64,000 nucleotides of DNA from Rossellomorea aquimaris (GTDB lineage Bacteria > Bacillota > Bacilli > Bacillales > Bacillaceae_B): NCBI RefSeq assembly GCF_035590735.1, contig NZ_CP141595.1, positions 1,335,001 through 1,399,000 on the forward strand, read 5' to 3'. The position numbers and the translations under genes were made by a program. The number at the start of each line of letters is the position of its first letter. Position 1 is the first letter of the stretch. Below, piece by piece: positions 26,101 to 34,575 of this stretch. The notes beneath the pieces are model-generated. The model was not told the DNA's origin. It did no database searches and was given only the letters and a program-made list of their open reading frames with translations.

Positions 26101-26131
26101 AAGAACCAGCCTGCACGGTTGGTTCTTTTTA
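26099..26131 (+). terminator. Terminator after the STAS gene
   Basis: AAGAACCAGCC pairs with GGTTGGTTCTT (one G-T pair), then TTT. Confidence 0.85.
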
Positions 26132-26179
26132 TTTGGCTCTTTTCGTAAAGTTTGTTGCTATTGTAGACACGAAAGTAAT

Positions 26180-26433
26180 AGTTGATTTCCGCTACAGGAT
26201 GCTCGCTTTCCGCGGGGCTGGCGGTGAGCCTCTTCTTCTGCGCCTCCGGGGTCTCACCTGTCTAGCTACGGGGCTTAGGGGCTCGAGGTCATAAGCCAAG
26301 TCTGCCAAAAAGGCAAAGAGCGCCTTTCCGGCAGACTCGTCTTATGCTTGTCGCCCCTGGGCAAAGCCCCTCCGCTTTTCGTACTGTTCAGCTATTCCCG
26401 TAGGAGTCGAGCATCCTGCAGCGCGAATCAACT
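26180..26433. repeat. Family A palindromic repeat, interrupted by a B copy
   Basis: Ends AGTTGATTTCCGCT and AGCGCGAATCAACT are inverted. Internal family landmarks are CGCTTTCCGCGGG, GGTGAGCCTC and GGGGTCTCACCTGTC on the left, and CTATTCCCGTAGGAGTC on the right. Compare the uninterrupted relative at 57636-57758. Confidence 0.65.
26259..26385. repeat. Family B structured repeat inserted in A
   Basis: About 126 bp from TGTCTAGCT to CGCTTTTCGTA. It has the B landmarks CTCGAGGTCATAAG, AGAGCGCCTTTCC and CTTATGCTTGTCG. CTGTCTAGCT and CTGTTCAGCT border it, a near-direct repeat that could be a target duplication. Confidence 0.7.
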
Positions 26434-26574
26434 TTCTGAGCATGAATCCTTAATCGAAAACAATTTAAACAAGCTTTTTAGCAAACAATCTCTTATAAGG
26501 TAAGTAGAGATTCATTGTCTTAATGAAGCAGAATTATTTTTTCTAGTTATTTTGTTTTCTGGTTACACCTTGAA

Positions 26575-26741
26575 GCTCTGTCACAAAGATCCTATTAAAG
26601 ATGGTGAGGGGAACTGCGCAGACTCCTGCGGATTTTGGGCGTGCCGAGACCCCGTTCGGCTAAGCTGAGGAGGCTCGGCCGAACGCTAGCTGCAAGCGGA
26701 GCAGTTCCCCTCACCATCCAGCACACACTAATTGACAGAGC
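26575..26741. repeat. Palindromic element with 18-bp perfect arms
   Basis: GCTCTGTCA (26575-26583) and TGACAGAGC (26733-26741) enclose a second inverted pair, GATGGTGAGGGGAACTGC (26600-26617) and its perfect complement (26701-26718). Internal GACTCCTGCGG, GCCGAGACCCC and GAGGAGGCTCGG relate it to family A. Confidence 0.65.
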
Positions 26742-26872
26742 CTTGCAGAACTTATGTTAAAAACAACAATCTTTACGAAAAGAGCGTTTTATTTATATGC
26801 AAATAACCTTCATGTTTGTTCTGTGATAGGGGAAACTATCCCTATCAGACTCAAAAAGGATTTGAATAGTTC

Positions 26873-27589
26873 ATGGTTGATTTTAAAGACTTAGGCATCG
26901 TAGCGTTAAGAATCTTTACGATACTTCCATTTATGATTTTTGTCACATTATACATGGGGAAACGTTCCATTGGGGAATTGCCGGTATTTGACTTTTTAGT
27001 GGTCCTCGTGTTTGGTTCTGTCGTAGGAGCGGATATTGCGGATCCTGACATCAAACATATCCATACTATCGTCGCAATGATTCTAATCGGCATATTACAA
27101 AAGATCTTGACCAAAATGAAAATCTCTTCACGAAAAGTAGGTAAACTGCTTTCATTTGAACCTACTGTGGTCATTGAAAACGGTCATGTTTTAAAAGAAG
27201 ACTTAAAGAAAACGGGTTATACGATTGATAATATCCTGATGCTTCTTCGGGAGAAAGAAGTATTCTCATTGCAAGATGTGGAGATTGGAATCATTGAATC
27301 GAATGGGAGTTTATCGATTCATAAGATCCCCCCGAAACAAACGGTTACAGTGGAGGATGCGGGAGTGATGAAGCGGACGACCCTTGCCTTTCCTCTTATT
27401 GTAGATGGTGTATTGCATACGGGAGTTTTAGATAAATTAAACGTGGAGGAAAAATGGGTTCGGGATGAAATGAGAAAAGAGGGATTCACGGCCATCGATG
27501 AGGTATTCTATGCTTCCATCAATGTCAGAAAGGAAATTCATATCGTGAAAACATCTGATATTCATACATATCCTCATTTTTTTAATTGA
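26873..27589 (+). CDS. DUF421 (YetF-like) membrane protein
   Basis: A 238-residue protein with three N-terminal membrane helices (about residues 8-80) and a cytoplasmic C-terminal domain of the YetF/YcaP family. Landmarks are RIFTILPFMIFVTLYMGKRS, the DFLVVLVFGSVVGADIADPD helix and GHVLKEDLKKTGYTIDNILMLLREKEVF. Several Bacillus paralogues are made during sporulation or germination; the function is unclear. The ribosome-binding site is weak (AAAGGA, 14 bases upstream). Confidence 0.88.
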   Translation: MVDFKDLGIVALRIFTILPFMIFVTLYMGKRSIGELPVFDFLVVLVFGSVVGADIADPDIKHIHTIVAMILIGILQKILTKMKISSRKVGKLLSFEPTVVIENGHVLKEDLKKTGYTIDNILMLLREKEVFSLQDVEIGIIESNGSLSIHKIPPKQTVTVEDAGVMKRTTLAFPLIVDGVLHTGVLDKLNVEEKWVRDEMRKEGFTAIDEVFYASINVRKEIHIVKTSDIHTYPHFFN

Positions 27590-27650
27590 GCATTCATAAA
27601 AGAAAAGAGCTGTAGGGTAGAGTATACTAAAAGTAAAAAAGGTGATCCCT

Positions 27651-28388
27651 GTGAAAAAGGTACTTAAATGGACTGCCATTGTTCTTCTTGCAGTTGTCCT
27701 GATAGGTGGCATTGGATTTTACTTCTGGTCAGAACAAACGTATTCAGCTACAGAAGAATTAATAAAAACAATCAAAATCGAAGAGGATCCATTAATTGAA
27801 GAAGAAAAAGACTGGCTAATTTTTAATCCCGAGAAATCTAACAGCAAGGGCCTTATTCTATATCCAGGAGCAAAGGTGGAAGTCGAGGCTTATGGGTATT
27901 TAGGGAAGTCACTTTCTGAGAAGGGGTACACAGTCGTCATTCCAAGGATGCCCCTTCATATCGCTTTTTTTGGTGTTGGTGAATCTGAAAAGATCATAAA
28001 CAGTTTTGATGATGAGATCGATTGGTTTGTGTCAGGTCACTCATTGGGTGGCGTAGCGGCTGCCACATACGCTTATGATCATCAAGATAAGATAAAAGGG
28101 GTAGTATTCCTGGCATCCTATCCAACAAACTCAACTGATTTTTCTGAAAGCAATGTTCCTTTTCTAAGTATTTATGCAGAGAACGATGGGCTTACTACAG
28201 AGGATGATATTGAAAAAAGTAAAAAAATATTGCCCCAATCAACCGTCTTCCACGAAATCGAAGGGGGAAACCATGCAGGCTTCGGAATGTATGGTAAGCA
28301 AAAAGGGGATCTTGAAGCATATATTTCCCCAAGGGACCAGCAAGATGAAATCATACGGACGATGGATGAATGGTTGATGGAGCAATGA
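27651..28388 (+). CDS. Membrane-anchored alpha/beta hydrolase
   Basis: A 245-residue protein with an N-terminal hydrophobic anchor (residues 6-26) and an alpha/beta hydrolase domain facing outside. The nucleophile elbow is GHSLGG near residue 130, Asp is in YAENDGLTT and His in EGGNHAGFG. GTG 27651 follows AAGGTGA by 6 bases and is preferred over GTG 27642. It resembles carboxymethylenebutenolidase-like or lipase-like hydrolases. The substrate is unknown. Confidence 0.85.
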   Translation: MKKVLKWTAIVLLAVVLIGGIGFYFWSEQTYSATEELIKTIKIEEDPLIEEEKDWLIFNPEKSNSKGLILYPGAKVEVEAYGYLGKSLSEKGYTVVIPRMPLHIAFFGVGESEKIINSFDDEIDWFVSGHSLGGVAAATYAYDHQDKIKGVVFLASYPTNSTDFSESNVPFLSIYAENDGLTTEDDIEKSKKILPQSTVFHEIEGGNHAGFGMYGKQKGDLEAYISPRDQQDEIIRTMDEWLMEQ

Positions 28389-28399
28389 TTCCATATTAT

Positions 28400-28432
28400 G
28401 AAAGCTGTTGAGCATGACTCAACAGCTTTTTT
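28400..28432 (+). terminator. Terminator after the hydrolase
   Basis: AAAGCTGTTGAG/CTCAACAGCTTT stem with a 5-base loop, then T. Confidence 0.9.
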
Positions 28433-28500
28433 ACATGTCAAGATAAAGGAATCCTGATAGGGAAGGTAGTATATATAGAATAGAAGGAGGTTCGATTCAG

Positions 28501-28797
28501 ATGGAATTCATCTATGTTTTAAAGCTTATCCCGCGTTTACATAATGAAGACAATTGGACAACCGAGGATGAAGAAATCGTTCAACATCACTTCCAGAGGC
28601 TGAAAGAATTCACGGAATCCGGAGTGGTGATCCTTGCGGGTAGAACTTTAAATGAAGAAGAAAATGCTTTTGGACTTGTTGTCTACGAAGCGGAAGATGA
28701 GAAGAAGGCAAAAACGTTCATGAAGGAGGATCCCGCGGTGAAAGAAGGAATTATGACAGCAGAGCTGTTTCCTTACCGAGTGGCCCTTTTGAGATAA
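28501..28797 (+). CDS. YciI-family protein
   Basis: A 98-residue YCII-domain protein (dimeric ferredoxin-like fold). Landmarks are the N-terminal strand EFIYVLKLIPR, VQHHFQRLKEFTESGVVILAGRT with the family His, and the DPAVKEGIMTAELFPYRVAL end. It probably has a small-molecule or enzymatic role not yet defined. AGAAGGAGG precedes the ATG. It is first of three close genes with the phosphotransferase and zinc-ribbon genes. Confidence 0.88.
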   Translation: MEFIYVLKLIPRLHNEDNWTTEDEEIVQHHFQRLKEFTESGVVILAGRTLNEEENAFGLVVYEAEDEKKAKTFMKEDPAVKEGIMTAELFPYRVALLR

Positions 28798-28832
28798 GAA
28801 ATCAATCCAGAAATAGAGTAGGAGTAGGTACG

Positions 28833-29852
28833 ATGGAAAAGTGGATAGAAGAACTTTTTACAGAAAAATTATTGGATGAAGCCGCCTTACGATTTGGCTG
28901 TAATACTGCTCAAGCGAAGAAACTCGGAGACTTTGAAAACTATGTGTATGAGGTGCATAAGGGAGACACCCCCTATATCCTCCGCCTCACTCACAGTTCT
29001 CATCGGTCAGAAAGAGAAGTGGAAGCTGAACTGAAATGGATTAACTACTTACATAAGCACGGAGTGAATGTATCATTGGTCAATCATTCTGATAAAGGAA
29101 AGCTCGTAGAAGTCATCCAAGCAAGAGATTCGTATTTCTATGTGTGTTTGTTTGATAAAGCTCCAGGAAGTCCCGTAAAAGTGAATGATCTGTTATTCGA
29201 TGAAGAACTATTTTATAAATGGGGTGAAATGACAGGACATATGCACAGGGTAACAAAGGCATACGGGCAGGATGGCATCCACCGTCTTCGCTGGGATCAG
29301 GACGATGTGCTGGACTATAAGAAATATTTATCTGAGGAAGACAGGTACATCCTTGATGCCGGACAAAAAAACATGGAGGCAATTAGAAGTTTTGTCGAAA
29401 CCAAAGATACTTTTGGGCTCATTCACTCAGACATCCATCCAGGGAACTTTTTTTACCATGAGGGTGATCTTCATGTGTTTGACTTTGACGATAGTACACA
29501 GTTCTTTTTTATAAGTGACGTTGCCATTCCTTTATACTATTCCGTGTGGTGGAAACACCGTAATGAGAACTTGGATATTCGCAGCCAATTTGGTGGTAAG
29601 TTTCTCGTTTCATTTTTAAAGGGATATTTGACAGAGTGTGATTTAGAAGAAGAGTGGGTGGCAAGAATCCCCCATTTCCTGATGCTCAGGGATTTAACAC
29701 TGTATTCTGTCTTTCATAAAAAGTGGGATCTTGAGAATCTATCGGAGGTTGAGGAGTCGCTTCTTTCTCAGATCAGGGACAGATTGCTCCATGATGAACC
29801 AATCGTCGATCTGGATTACGGTGAAATTATTGAAAAAGCGAGGGCAAAATGA
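28833..29852 (+). CDS. Aminoglycoside/choline phosphotransferase-family protein
   Basis: A 339-residue APH-fold kinase. Catalytic Asp and metal-binding residues lie in LIHSDIHPGNFFY near residue 199, followed by VFDFDDS. The N-lobe strand NYVYEVHKGDTPYILRLTHSS holds a likely nucleotide-binding segment. Such proteins phosphorylate small molecules such as choline, homoserine or thiamine-related compounds; resistance activity should not be assumed. Its TGA overlaps the ATG of the next gene. Confidence 0.85.
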   Translation: MEKWIEELFTEKLLDEAALRFGCNTAQAKKLGDFENYVYEVHKGDTPYILRLTHSSHRSEREVEAELKWINYLHKHGVNVSLVNHSDKGKLVEVIQARDSYFYVCLFDKAPGSPVKVNDLLFDEELFYKWGEMTGHMHRVTKAYGQDGIHRLRWDQDDVLDYKKYLSEEDRYILDAGQKNMEAIRSFVETKDTFGLIHSDIHPGNFFYHEGDLHVFDFDDSTQFFFISDVAIPLYYSVWWKHRNENLDIRSQFGGKFLVSFLKGYLTECDLEEEWVARIPHFLMLRDLTLYSVFHKKWDLENLSEVEESLLSQIRDRLLHDEPIVDLDYGEIIEKARAK

Positions 29853-30052
29853 TTTGGGCACTGCTTACTACAGGTGTGATCACCGGATTATTAAGCCGTC
29901 TTATGAGGACGACCTTTAAGAGTGGATATGGGACGTCAGAGGATTTATTTGATCAGCCTGTGTATGTGAAGACATGCATTCATTGTCACAGGAAGATTCC
30001 AAAGGATTATCAAAAATCTCTTTGTCCCCATTGCGGGAAGCTGGTGGAATGA
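29849..30052 (+). CDS. Small zinc-ribbon membrane protein
   Basis: A 67-residue protein with an N-terminal hydrophobic segment (MIWALLTTGVITGLLSRLM) and a C-terminal zinc ribbon (CIHCHRKIPKDYQKSLCPHC). The ATG overlaps the stop of the phosphotransferase gene (ATGA), so it is translationally coupled. I know no specific function. Confidence 0.8.
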   Translation: MIWALLTTGVITGLLSRLMRTTFKSGYGTSEDLFDQPVYVKTCIHCHRKIPKDYQKSLCPHCGKLVE

Positions 30053-30055
30053 TGG

Positions 30056-30090
30056 AAAGGTTTGAAGGAGATTTCCTTTGAGCCTTTTTT
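30056..30090 (+). terminator. Terminator of the yciI-like operon
   Basis: AAAGGTTT pairs with GAGCCTTT using G-T pairs, then TTT. Confidence 0.65.
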
Positions 30091-30170
30091 AATGGCGTTT
30101 ATTTTATATGTGGAGATATATTTGTTATGATGCTAAAGACTGTTTACATACAAATTGATGAGGTGAAAAA

Positions 30171-30977
30171 ATGGATAAAACCATTGGATTTATAGGTTGC
30201 GGAAATATGGCACAAGCGATCATGGGGGGCATACTGAGGTCTGGATTAGTGGATAAACATGCCGTTATAGCCAGTGCCAGAACTCAGGATACGCTGGATA
30301 AGGTAGCAGGGGAATTTGGAGTGGGGGTTACCAGTGATAATATAAGTGTAGCAGCCTTTTCTGATATTGTGTTTTTATCAGTGAAACCTGACCAATATCG
30401 GAGCATTATCGAATCGATAAAGGATTCCCTGAAAGAGGATGTCATCATCATTACCATTGCTGCAGGGATCACCATTGATTGGATGGAGAGTCAGCTTTCT
30501 GAATCAATGAAAATTGTCCGGACCATGCCTAATACCCCGTCTCTTGTAGGAGAAGGTATGACCGCCTATTGTGTAAATAATGAAGTAACCGAAGAAGAGC
30601 TTGTACATGTACAAGCAATTTTAAAAAGCTTCGGAAAGGCTGAAAAGGTAGAGGAAAGCTTGATGGATGCCATTCCGGCAGTAAGTGGATCTTCTCCCGC
30701 GTATGTGTTTATGTTCATAGAAGCACTGGCTGATGGAGCGGTTCTGCAAGGTATTCCCCGCAAGCAGGCCTACCAGCTCGCATCGCAGGCTGTACTTGGA
30801 GCAGCCAAAATGGTCCTTGAAACGGGCACTCATCCAGGAGAACTGAAGGATGCCGTTTGCTCACCCGGAGGAGCAACGATTGAAGCGGTATCAGCTCTGG
30901 AGAGAAACAATTTTAAAGGAGCCATTTTAACGGCTATGGAAGCTTGCAGCATTAAATCGAAGTCCTTGGGAGAGTAA
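30171..30977 (+). CDS. proC: Pyrroline-5-carboxylate reductase
   Basis: Last enzyme of proline synthesis: NADPH-dependent reduction of pyrroline-5-carboxylate. It has 268 residues. The Rossmann motif is IGFIGCGNMAQAIMGG (5-20). The family signature PAVSGSSPAYVFMFIEALADGA lies near residue 167, and VCSPGGATIEAVSALERNNFKGAI closes the active site. AGGTGA precedes the ATG by 8 bases. Monocistronic. B. subtilis has several paralogues (ProG, ProH, ProI), so the symbol is generic. Confidence 0.95.
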   Translation: MDKTIGFIGCGNMAQAIMGGILRSGLVDKHAVIASARTQDTLDKVAGEFGVGVTSDNISVAAFSDIVFLSVKPDQYRSIIESIKDSLKEDVIIITIAAGITIDWMESQLSESMKIVRTMPNTPSLVGEGMTAYCVNNEVTEEELVHVQAILKSFGKAEKVEESLMDAIPAVSGSSPAYVFMFIEALADGAVLQGIPRKQAYQLASQAVLGAAKMVLETGTHPGELKDAVCSPGGATIEAVSALERNNFKGAILTAMEACSIKSKSLGE

Positions 30978-31005
30978 AGTAGAAAGCGTTTATCTCAACC
31001 AATCC

Positions 31006-31024
31006 TGGAGGTCCGTCCCTCTCA
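31006..31024. repeat. Half copy of the GGTCCGTCCCTC element
   Basis: TGGAGGTCCGTCCCTCTCAA lies between the proC stop and its terminator. It has no inverted partner nearby. Confidence 0.5.
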
Positions 31025-31032
31025 ACTTTATT

Positions 31033-31074
31033 CAAACTGCCAAAGTATGAACTGCTTTGGCAGTTTGTTGTTTA
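31033..31074. terminator. Bidirectional terminator between proC and the SIMPL gene
   Basis: CAAACTGCCAAAG and its complement form a 13-bp stem. The minus-strand stop codon lies at its edge. Confidence 0.85.
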
Positions 31075-31725
31075 TCGGGTTTGGTATTCTACTGTCAAGA
31101 TGGCTGTGACGTCGATTTGTCCTGGTTGGACGGCTGTACTTTCTTCAGCGGCTTTCACAAATCCAGTTGTTACAAAGGGGGTGACTATTGGGCTTGATTG
31201 CTCTGTGATGGATTTTGGCTGGGGATTGAGCTGCTGCCCGGATTGACTCGATAATGTGAGTGCTTTTTGGTATGCCTTTTGATATGCGGAAGTAAGGGCT
31301 AACTGATAAGATTCGTTGGGATTTGAATTGACAAATTGAATGTTTTCAACCCGATTCGCTCCACTTTTAATAGCATCATCCATAATCGTACCCACTTTTT
31401 CAATATCTTTTATAGTAACGCGAAATACTTGGCGAACCTCATATCCTGTAAAAATTTGTTTCCCGTCCTCATAATTGTACTGCGGGAATACTTGATAGGT
31501 CGAGGTTTGGATATCTTTTTGTGACACACCGTTATTTAATAGTGATTGAACGACTTGAGTGGATTGTTGTTGGTTCTGGTTTTGTGCCGCTTCAAGCTCT
31601 TCATCTTTAGTGACAACACCGATCGAGACAATGGCTTGATCGGGATCCACGTAGAGCTTATGCTCACCAGTTACAGTAATCGTGCCATTGGTTTTGCCGG
31701 TTCTATAATAAGGATATGAATACAT
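31072..31725 (-). CDS. SIMPL-domain (DUF541) protein
   Basis: A 217-residue SIMPL/DUF541 protein. Landmarks are GTITVTGEHKLYVDPDQAIVSIGVV at the start, QTSTYQVFPQYNYEDGKQIFTGYEVRQVFRVTIKD in the middle and a QIDVTAILTVEYQTR end. No signal peptide is present, whereas many family members are exported. The start lies 9 bases after the upstream stop and has no ribosome-binding site, so it probably depends on translation of the Gly/Pro-rich gene before it. Confidence 0.85.
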   Translation of the reverse strand: MYSYPYYRTGKTNGTITVTGEHKLYVDPDQAIVSIGVVTKDEELEAAQNQNQQQSTQVVQSLLNNGVSQKDIQTSTYQVFPQYNYEDGKQIFTGYEVRQVFRVTIKDIEKVGTIMDDAIKSGANRVENIQFVNSNPNESYQLALTSAYQKAYQKALTLSSQSGQQLNPQPKSITEQSSPIVTPFVTTGFVKAAEESTAVQPGQIDVTAILTVEYQTR

Positions 31726-31734
31726 GAGAGAAAT

Positions 31735-32142
31735 CTACACGCAAGTAAAGGATTCAATTTTATCTAAATCGATGCCGAAGTATACCCATGTGAATCCGAT
31801 CCATCTCCACCCGGCAATGGAACGGCGCCCAACAAAGACAGGATAAAACCAGAAAGCATCTCTTCGTAACCAAATATACGTGTAACGGAATAAACATCTT
31901 CTGATGGCACCCGGGTCTACTGCAAAGACACTTGGTCCACCTTGTGTTCCTTGCATCACCGTTTTTTGTGGCTGGAAGTTCGGTGGTGGTCCGGGTGGTG
32001 GTTGATTTTGTCCGCCTTGCCCTCCTGCAGGTGGTGGTGAGCTTGGAGCGCCTTGTCCTCCACCAGGAAACCCTGGAAAACCACCCCCCGATCCTTGACC
32101 TCCACCAGGAAAGCCAGGGAATAGTTGTCTGTGATCATACAT
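31735..32142 (-). CDS. Gly/Pro-rich protein with aromatic C-terminal domain
   Basis: A 135-residue protein. Residues 1-60 are rich in Gly, Pro and Gln with a twice-used FPGFPGGGQG unit. Residues 80-135 are rich in Trp, Tyr, Phe and Arg (YTYIWLRRDAFWFYPVFVGR, GFTWVYFGIDLDKIESFTCV) and look like a compact conserved domain. It recalls surface or spore-coat-like Bacillus proteins, but I do not recognise a named family. GAGGAGGT sits 7 bases before the ATG, inside a strong hairpin (32149-32187). It forms a pair with the SIMPL gene. Confidence 0.75.
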   Translation of the reverse strand: MYDHRQLFPGFPGGGQGSGGGFPGFPGGGQGAPSSPPPAGGQGGQNQPPPGPPPNFQPQKTVMQGTQGGPSVFAVDPGAIRRCLFRYTYIWLRRDAFWFYPVFVGRRSIAGWRWIGFTWVYFGIDLDKIESFTCV

Positions 32143-32148
32143 AGAAGA

Positions 32149-32187
32149 ACCTCCTCATAAAGAATTCTCTTTATCATATGAGGAGGT
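32149..32187 (-). promoter_or_regulatory. Hairpin hiding the ribosome-binding site of the Gly/Pro-rich gene
   Basis: On the minus strand ACCTCCTC pairs with the GAGGAGGT ribosome-binding site, and an inner ATAAAGA/TCTTTAT stem closes a GAAT loop. If formed in the mRNA it would block initiation at 32142. It could also act as the 3' end of the ldh transcript, since no other terminator is visible there. Confidence 0.6.
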
Positions 32188-32230
32188 CTAATGGGCGTGC
32201 GTGTCTAATCATTTTAACGAAGGGAGTAAA

Positions 32231-33184
<954 letters not shown>

Positions 33185-33279
33185 TCATCACCTATCCACG
33201 GTTTTTTTGTTTTCATGATTTAAAACTATGTTCAGTTTTTAAAGAAAGTAATGGAGTTGTAAGAGTATTAGTGAGTACA

Positions 33280-33297
33280 TTGTGAATTCATTCACAA
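33280..33297. promoter_or_regulatory. Rex operator upstream of ldh (proximal)
   Basis: TTGTGAATTCATTCACAA is a perfect match to the Rex box TTGTGAANNNNTTCACAA and a near-perfect palindrome, 99 bp before the ldh start. Rex is the NADH-sensing repressor known to control ldh in Bacillus. Confidence 0.92.
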
Positions 33298-33357
33298 TGT
33301 AATGATAACATGAAACACAAAGATATTCTACTCATGAATTCAACATAAAATACATAA

Positions 33358-33375
33358 ATGTGAAGTAGTTCACAA
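33358..33375. promoter_or_regulatory. Rex operator upstream of ldh (distal)
   Basis: ATGTGAAGTAGTTCACAA matches the Rex box except for the first base. It is 78 bp from the proximal site. Two sites suggest cooperative binding. Confidence 0.82.
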
Positions 33376-33390
33376 ACTTGTCTTATATCC

Positions 33391-33410
33391 AAGGAGGTCC
33401 GTCCCTCACG
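33391..33410. repeat. Half copy of the GGTCCGTCCCTC element
   Basis: AAGGAGGTCCGTCCCTCACG lies 16 bp from the distal Rex box. AAGGAGGT is an apparent ribosome-binding site for a 13-codon frame at GTG 33410, which I do not count as a gene. Confidence 0.5.
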
Positions 33411-33479
33411 TGAAAGAAGGATTTTTTCTCGAGTGTGCTGAATGTATATAGTAATAGATAGATCCAGGGAGGTGTTTGC

Positions 33480-34016
33480 ATGAATTATAGGAAGGGATCA
33501 TTACATATTCGCCCGCTAGAGGACAGGGATACATACACGTTGTCGAGATGGTTATCGGATCCAAAGGTGCTGGAATTCTATGAAGGAAGGGACCGGCCTT
33601 TCACCCTCCAGATGGTGGAGGAGAAATTTCTAGCTCAGAGAGGTGTAGTTAGCTGCCTTGTAGAGTATGAAGGAAACGAAATCGGCTATTTGCAATATTA
33701 TCAGCTCGATGAAGAAACAATGAATCGATACGGTTACACCAATCATGATGAAGTGATCTACGGTACGGATCAATTCATTGGAGAGGTGGCTTATTGGAAT
33801 CAAGGGTTGGGCACGCTACTCATTCGAGCTACGATGGATTATCTCCTTGAAAAGAAGGGCGTTCACCGGCTGGTGATGGATCCTATGACATGGAACACGA
33901 GGGCGATACGGTGTTATGAGAAATGTGGATACAGCAAAGCAAGAATACTTAGGGAGCATGAACTTCATGAAGGGAAATACCATGATTCCTGGCTGATGGA
34001 GTTCATTCCCGAATAA
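33480..34016 (+). CDS. GNAT-family N-acetyltransferase
   Basis: A 178-residue GNAT protein of the AAC(6')/RimJ-like kind. The acetyl-CoA loop is near GEVAYWNQGLGTLLIRATMD (residues 102-121), followed by HRLVMDPMTWNTRAIRCYEKCGY, the usual motif B. GGGAGGTG precedes the ATG. It is followed 15 bp later by the TPR gene. The similarity to aminoglycoside acetyltransferases is at family level only. Confidence 0.85.
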   Translation: MNYRKGSLHIRPLEDRDTYTLSRWLSDPKVLEFYEGRDRPFTLQMVEEKFLAQRGVVSCLVEYEGNEIGYLQYYQLDEETMNRYGYTNHDEVIYGTDQFIGEVAYWNQGLGTLLIRATMDYLLEKKGVHRLVMDPMTWNTRAIRCYEKCGYSKARILREHELHEGKYHDSWLMEFIPE

Positions 34017-34031
34017 ATAGGAGACTTTAAA

Positions 34032-34517
34032 ATGAATAGAGAAATAGAAGAAGCCATTGCATTGAGAGAGTCAGGAGAATACGCAGCTTCCATTGAAAGG
34101 TGGAAGGGATTGATTGGAGAAGAACCAGATAATGGTTTTCTCCATTACCAATGTGCATGGAGCCATGACGTAATGGGACTCGAAAGCAAAGCCGTTCCAT
34201 ATTATGAGAATTCGATTCAATTGGGACTGAATGATAAGGATCTACAAGGCGCCTTTCTTGGATTAGGGAGTACATATCGGACACTGGGAGAGTATGAAAA
34301 AAGCAAATCGGTGTTCGAGAAAGGAATCGGACGATTTCCTGGAAATAAAGCGTTGACGGTCTTTTATTCCATGACCCTCTATAATTTGAACGAACACAGT
34401 CAAGCAATGGAGCTGCTGCTGACATGTATTGGAGAATCGTCACATGACCCCACTATCGAACCTTATAAAAAGGCGATAACATTTTATGCTAGTCAATTGG
34501 ACGTTGTGTGGAAGTAA
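34032..34517 (+). CDS. Tetratricopeptide-repeat protein
   Basis: A 161-residue soluble protein made of about three to four TPR units, clearest at GAFLGLGSTYRTLGEYEKSKSVFEKGIGRFP and the following repeat. Probably a protein-protein interaction module. It is co-transcribed with the acetyltransferase. Its specific role is unknown. Confidence 0.85.
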   Translation: MNREIEEAIALRESGEYAASIERWKGLIGEEPDNGFLHYQCAWSHDVMGLESKAVPYYENSIQLGLNDKDLQGAFLGLGSTYRTLGEYEKSKSVFEKGIGRFPGNKALTVFYSMTLYNLNEHSQAMELLLTCIGESSHDPTIEPYKKAITFYASQLDVVWK

Positions 34518-34575
34518 GGGTAGCAATTCTGCCTGGCAGCCCTTTTTTATGTGTTCGGAAAGTAAGAAGGAGTGA

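Larger units (their letters stand above)
26136..26785. mobile_element. 650-bp composite of nested palindromic repeats
   Basis: Outer arms GCTCTTTTCGTAAAG-TTGTTG (26136-26157) and their complement (26764-26785) match at 21 of 22 bases. Inside lie a family A element split by a family B element (26180-26433) and a second palindromic element (26575-26741). The region has no gene and no transposase. It looks like a stack of MITE/REP-like insertions of kinds common in Bacillaceae. Confidence 0.7.

Noticed and set aside
28833..29852. Aminoglycoside resistance gene
   Set aside because: The APH fold is shared by many metabolic kinases; nothing in the context supports antibiotic resistance.
33410..33451. 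13-codon frame (GTG start) after AAGGAGGT near the distal Rex site
   Set aside because: The apparent ribosome-binding site is part of a dispersed repeat and the frame is very short; no evidence that it is translated.
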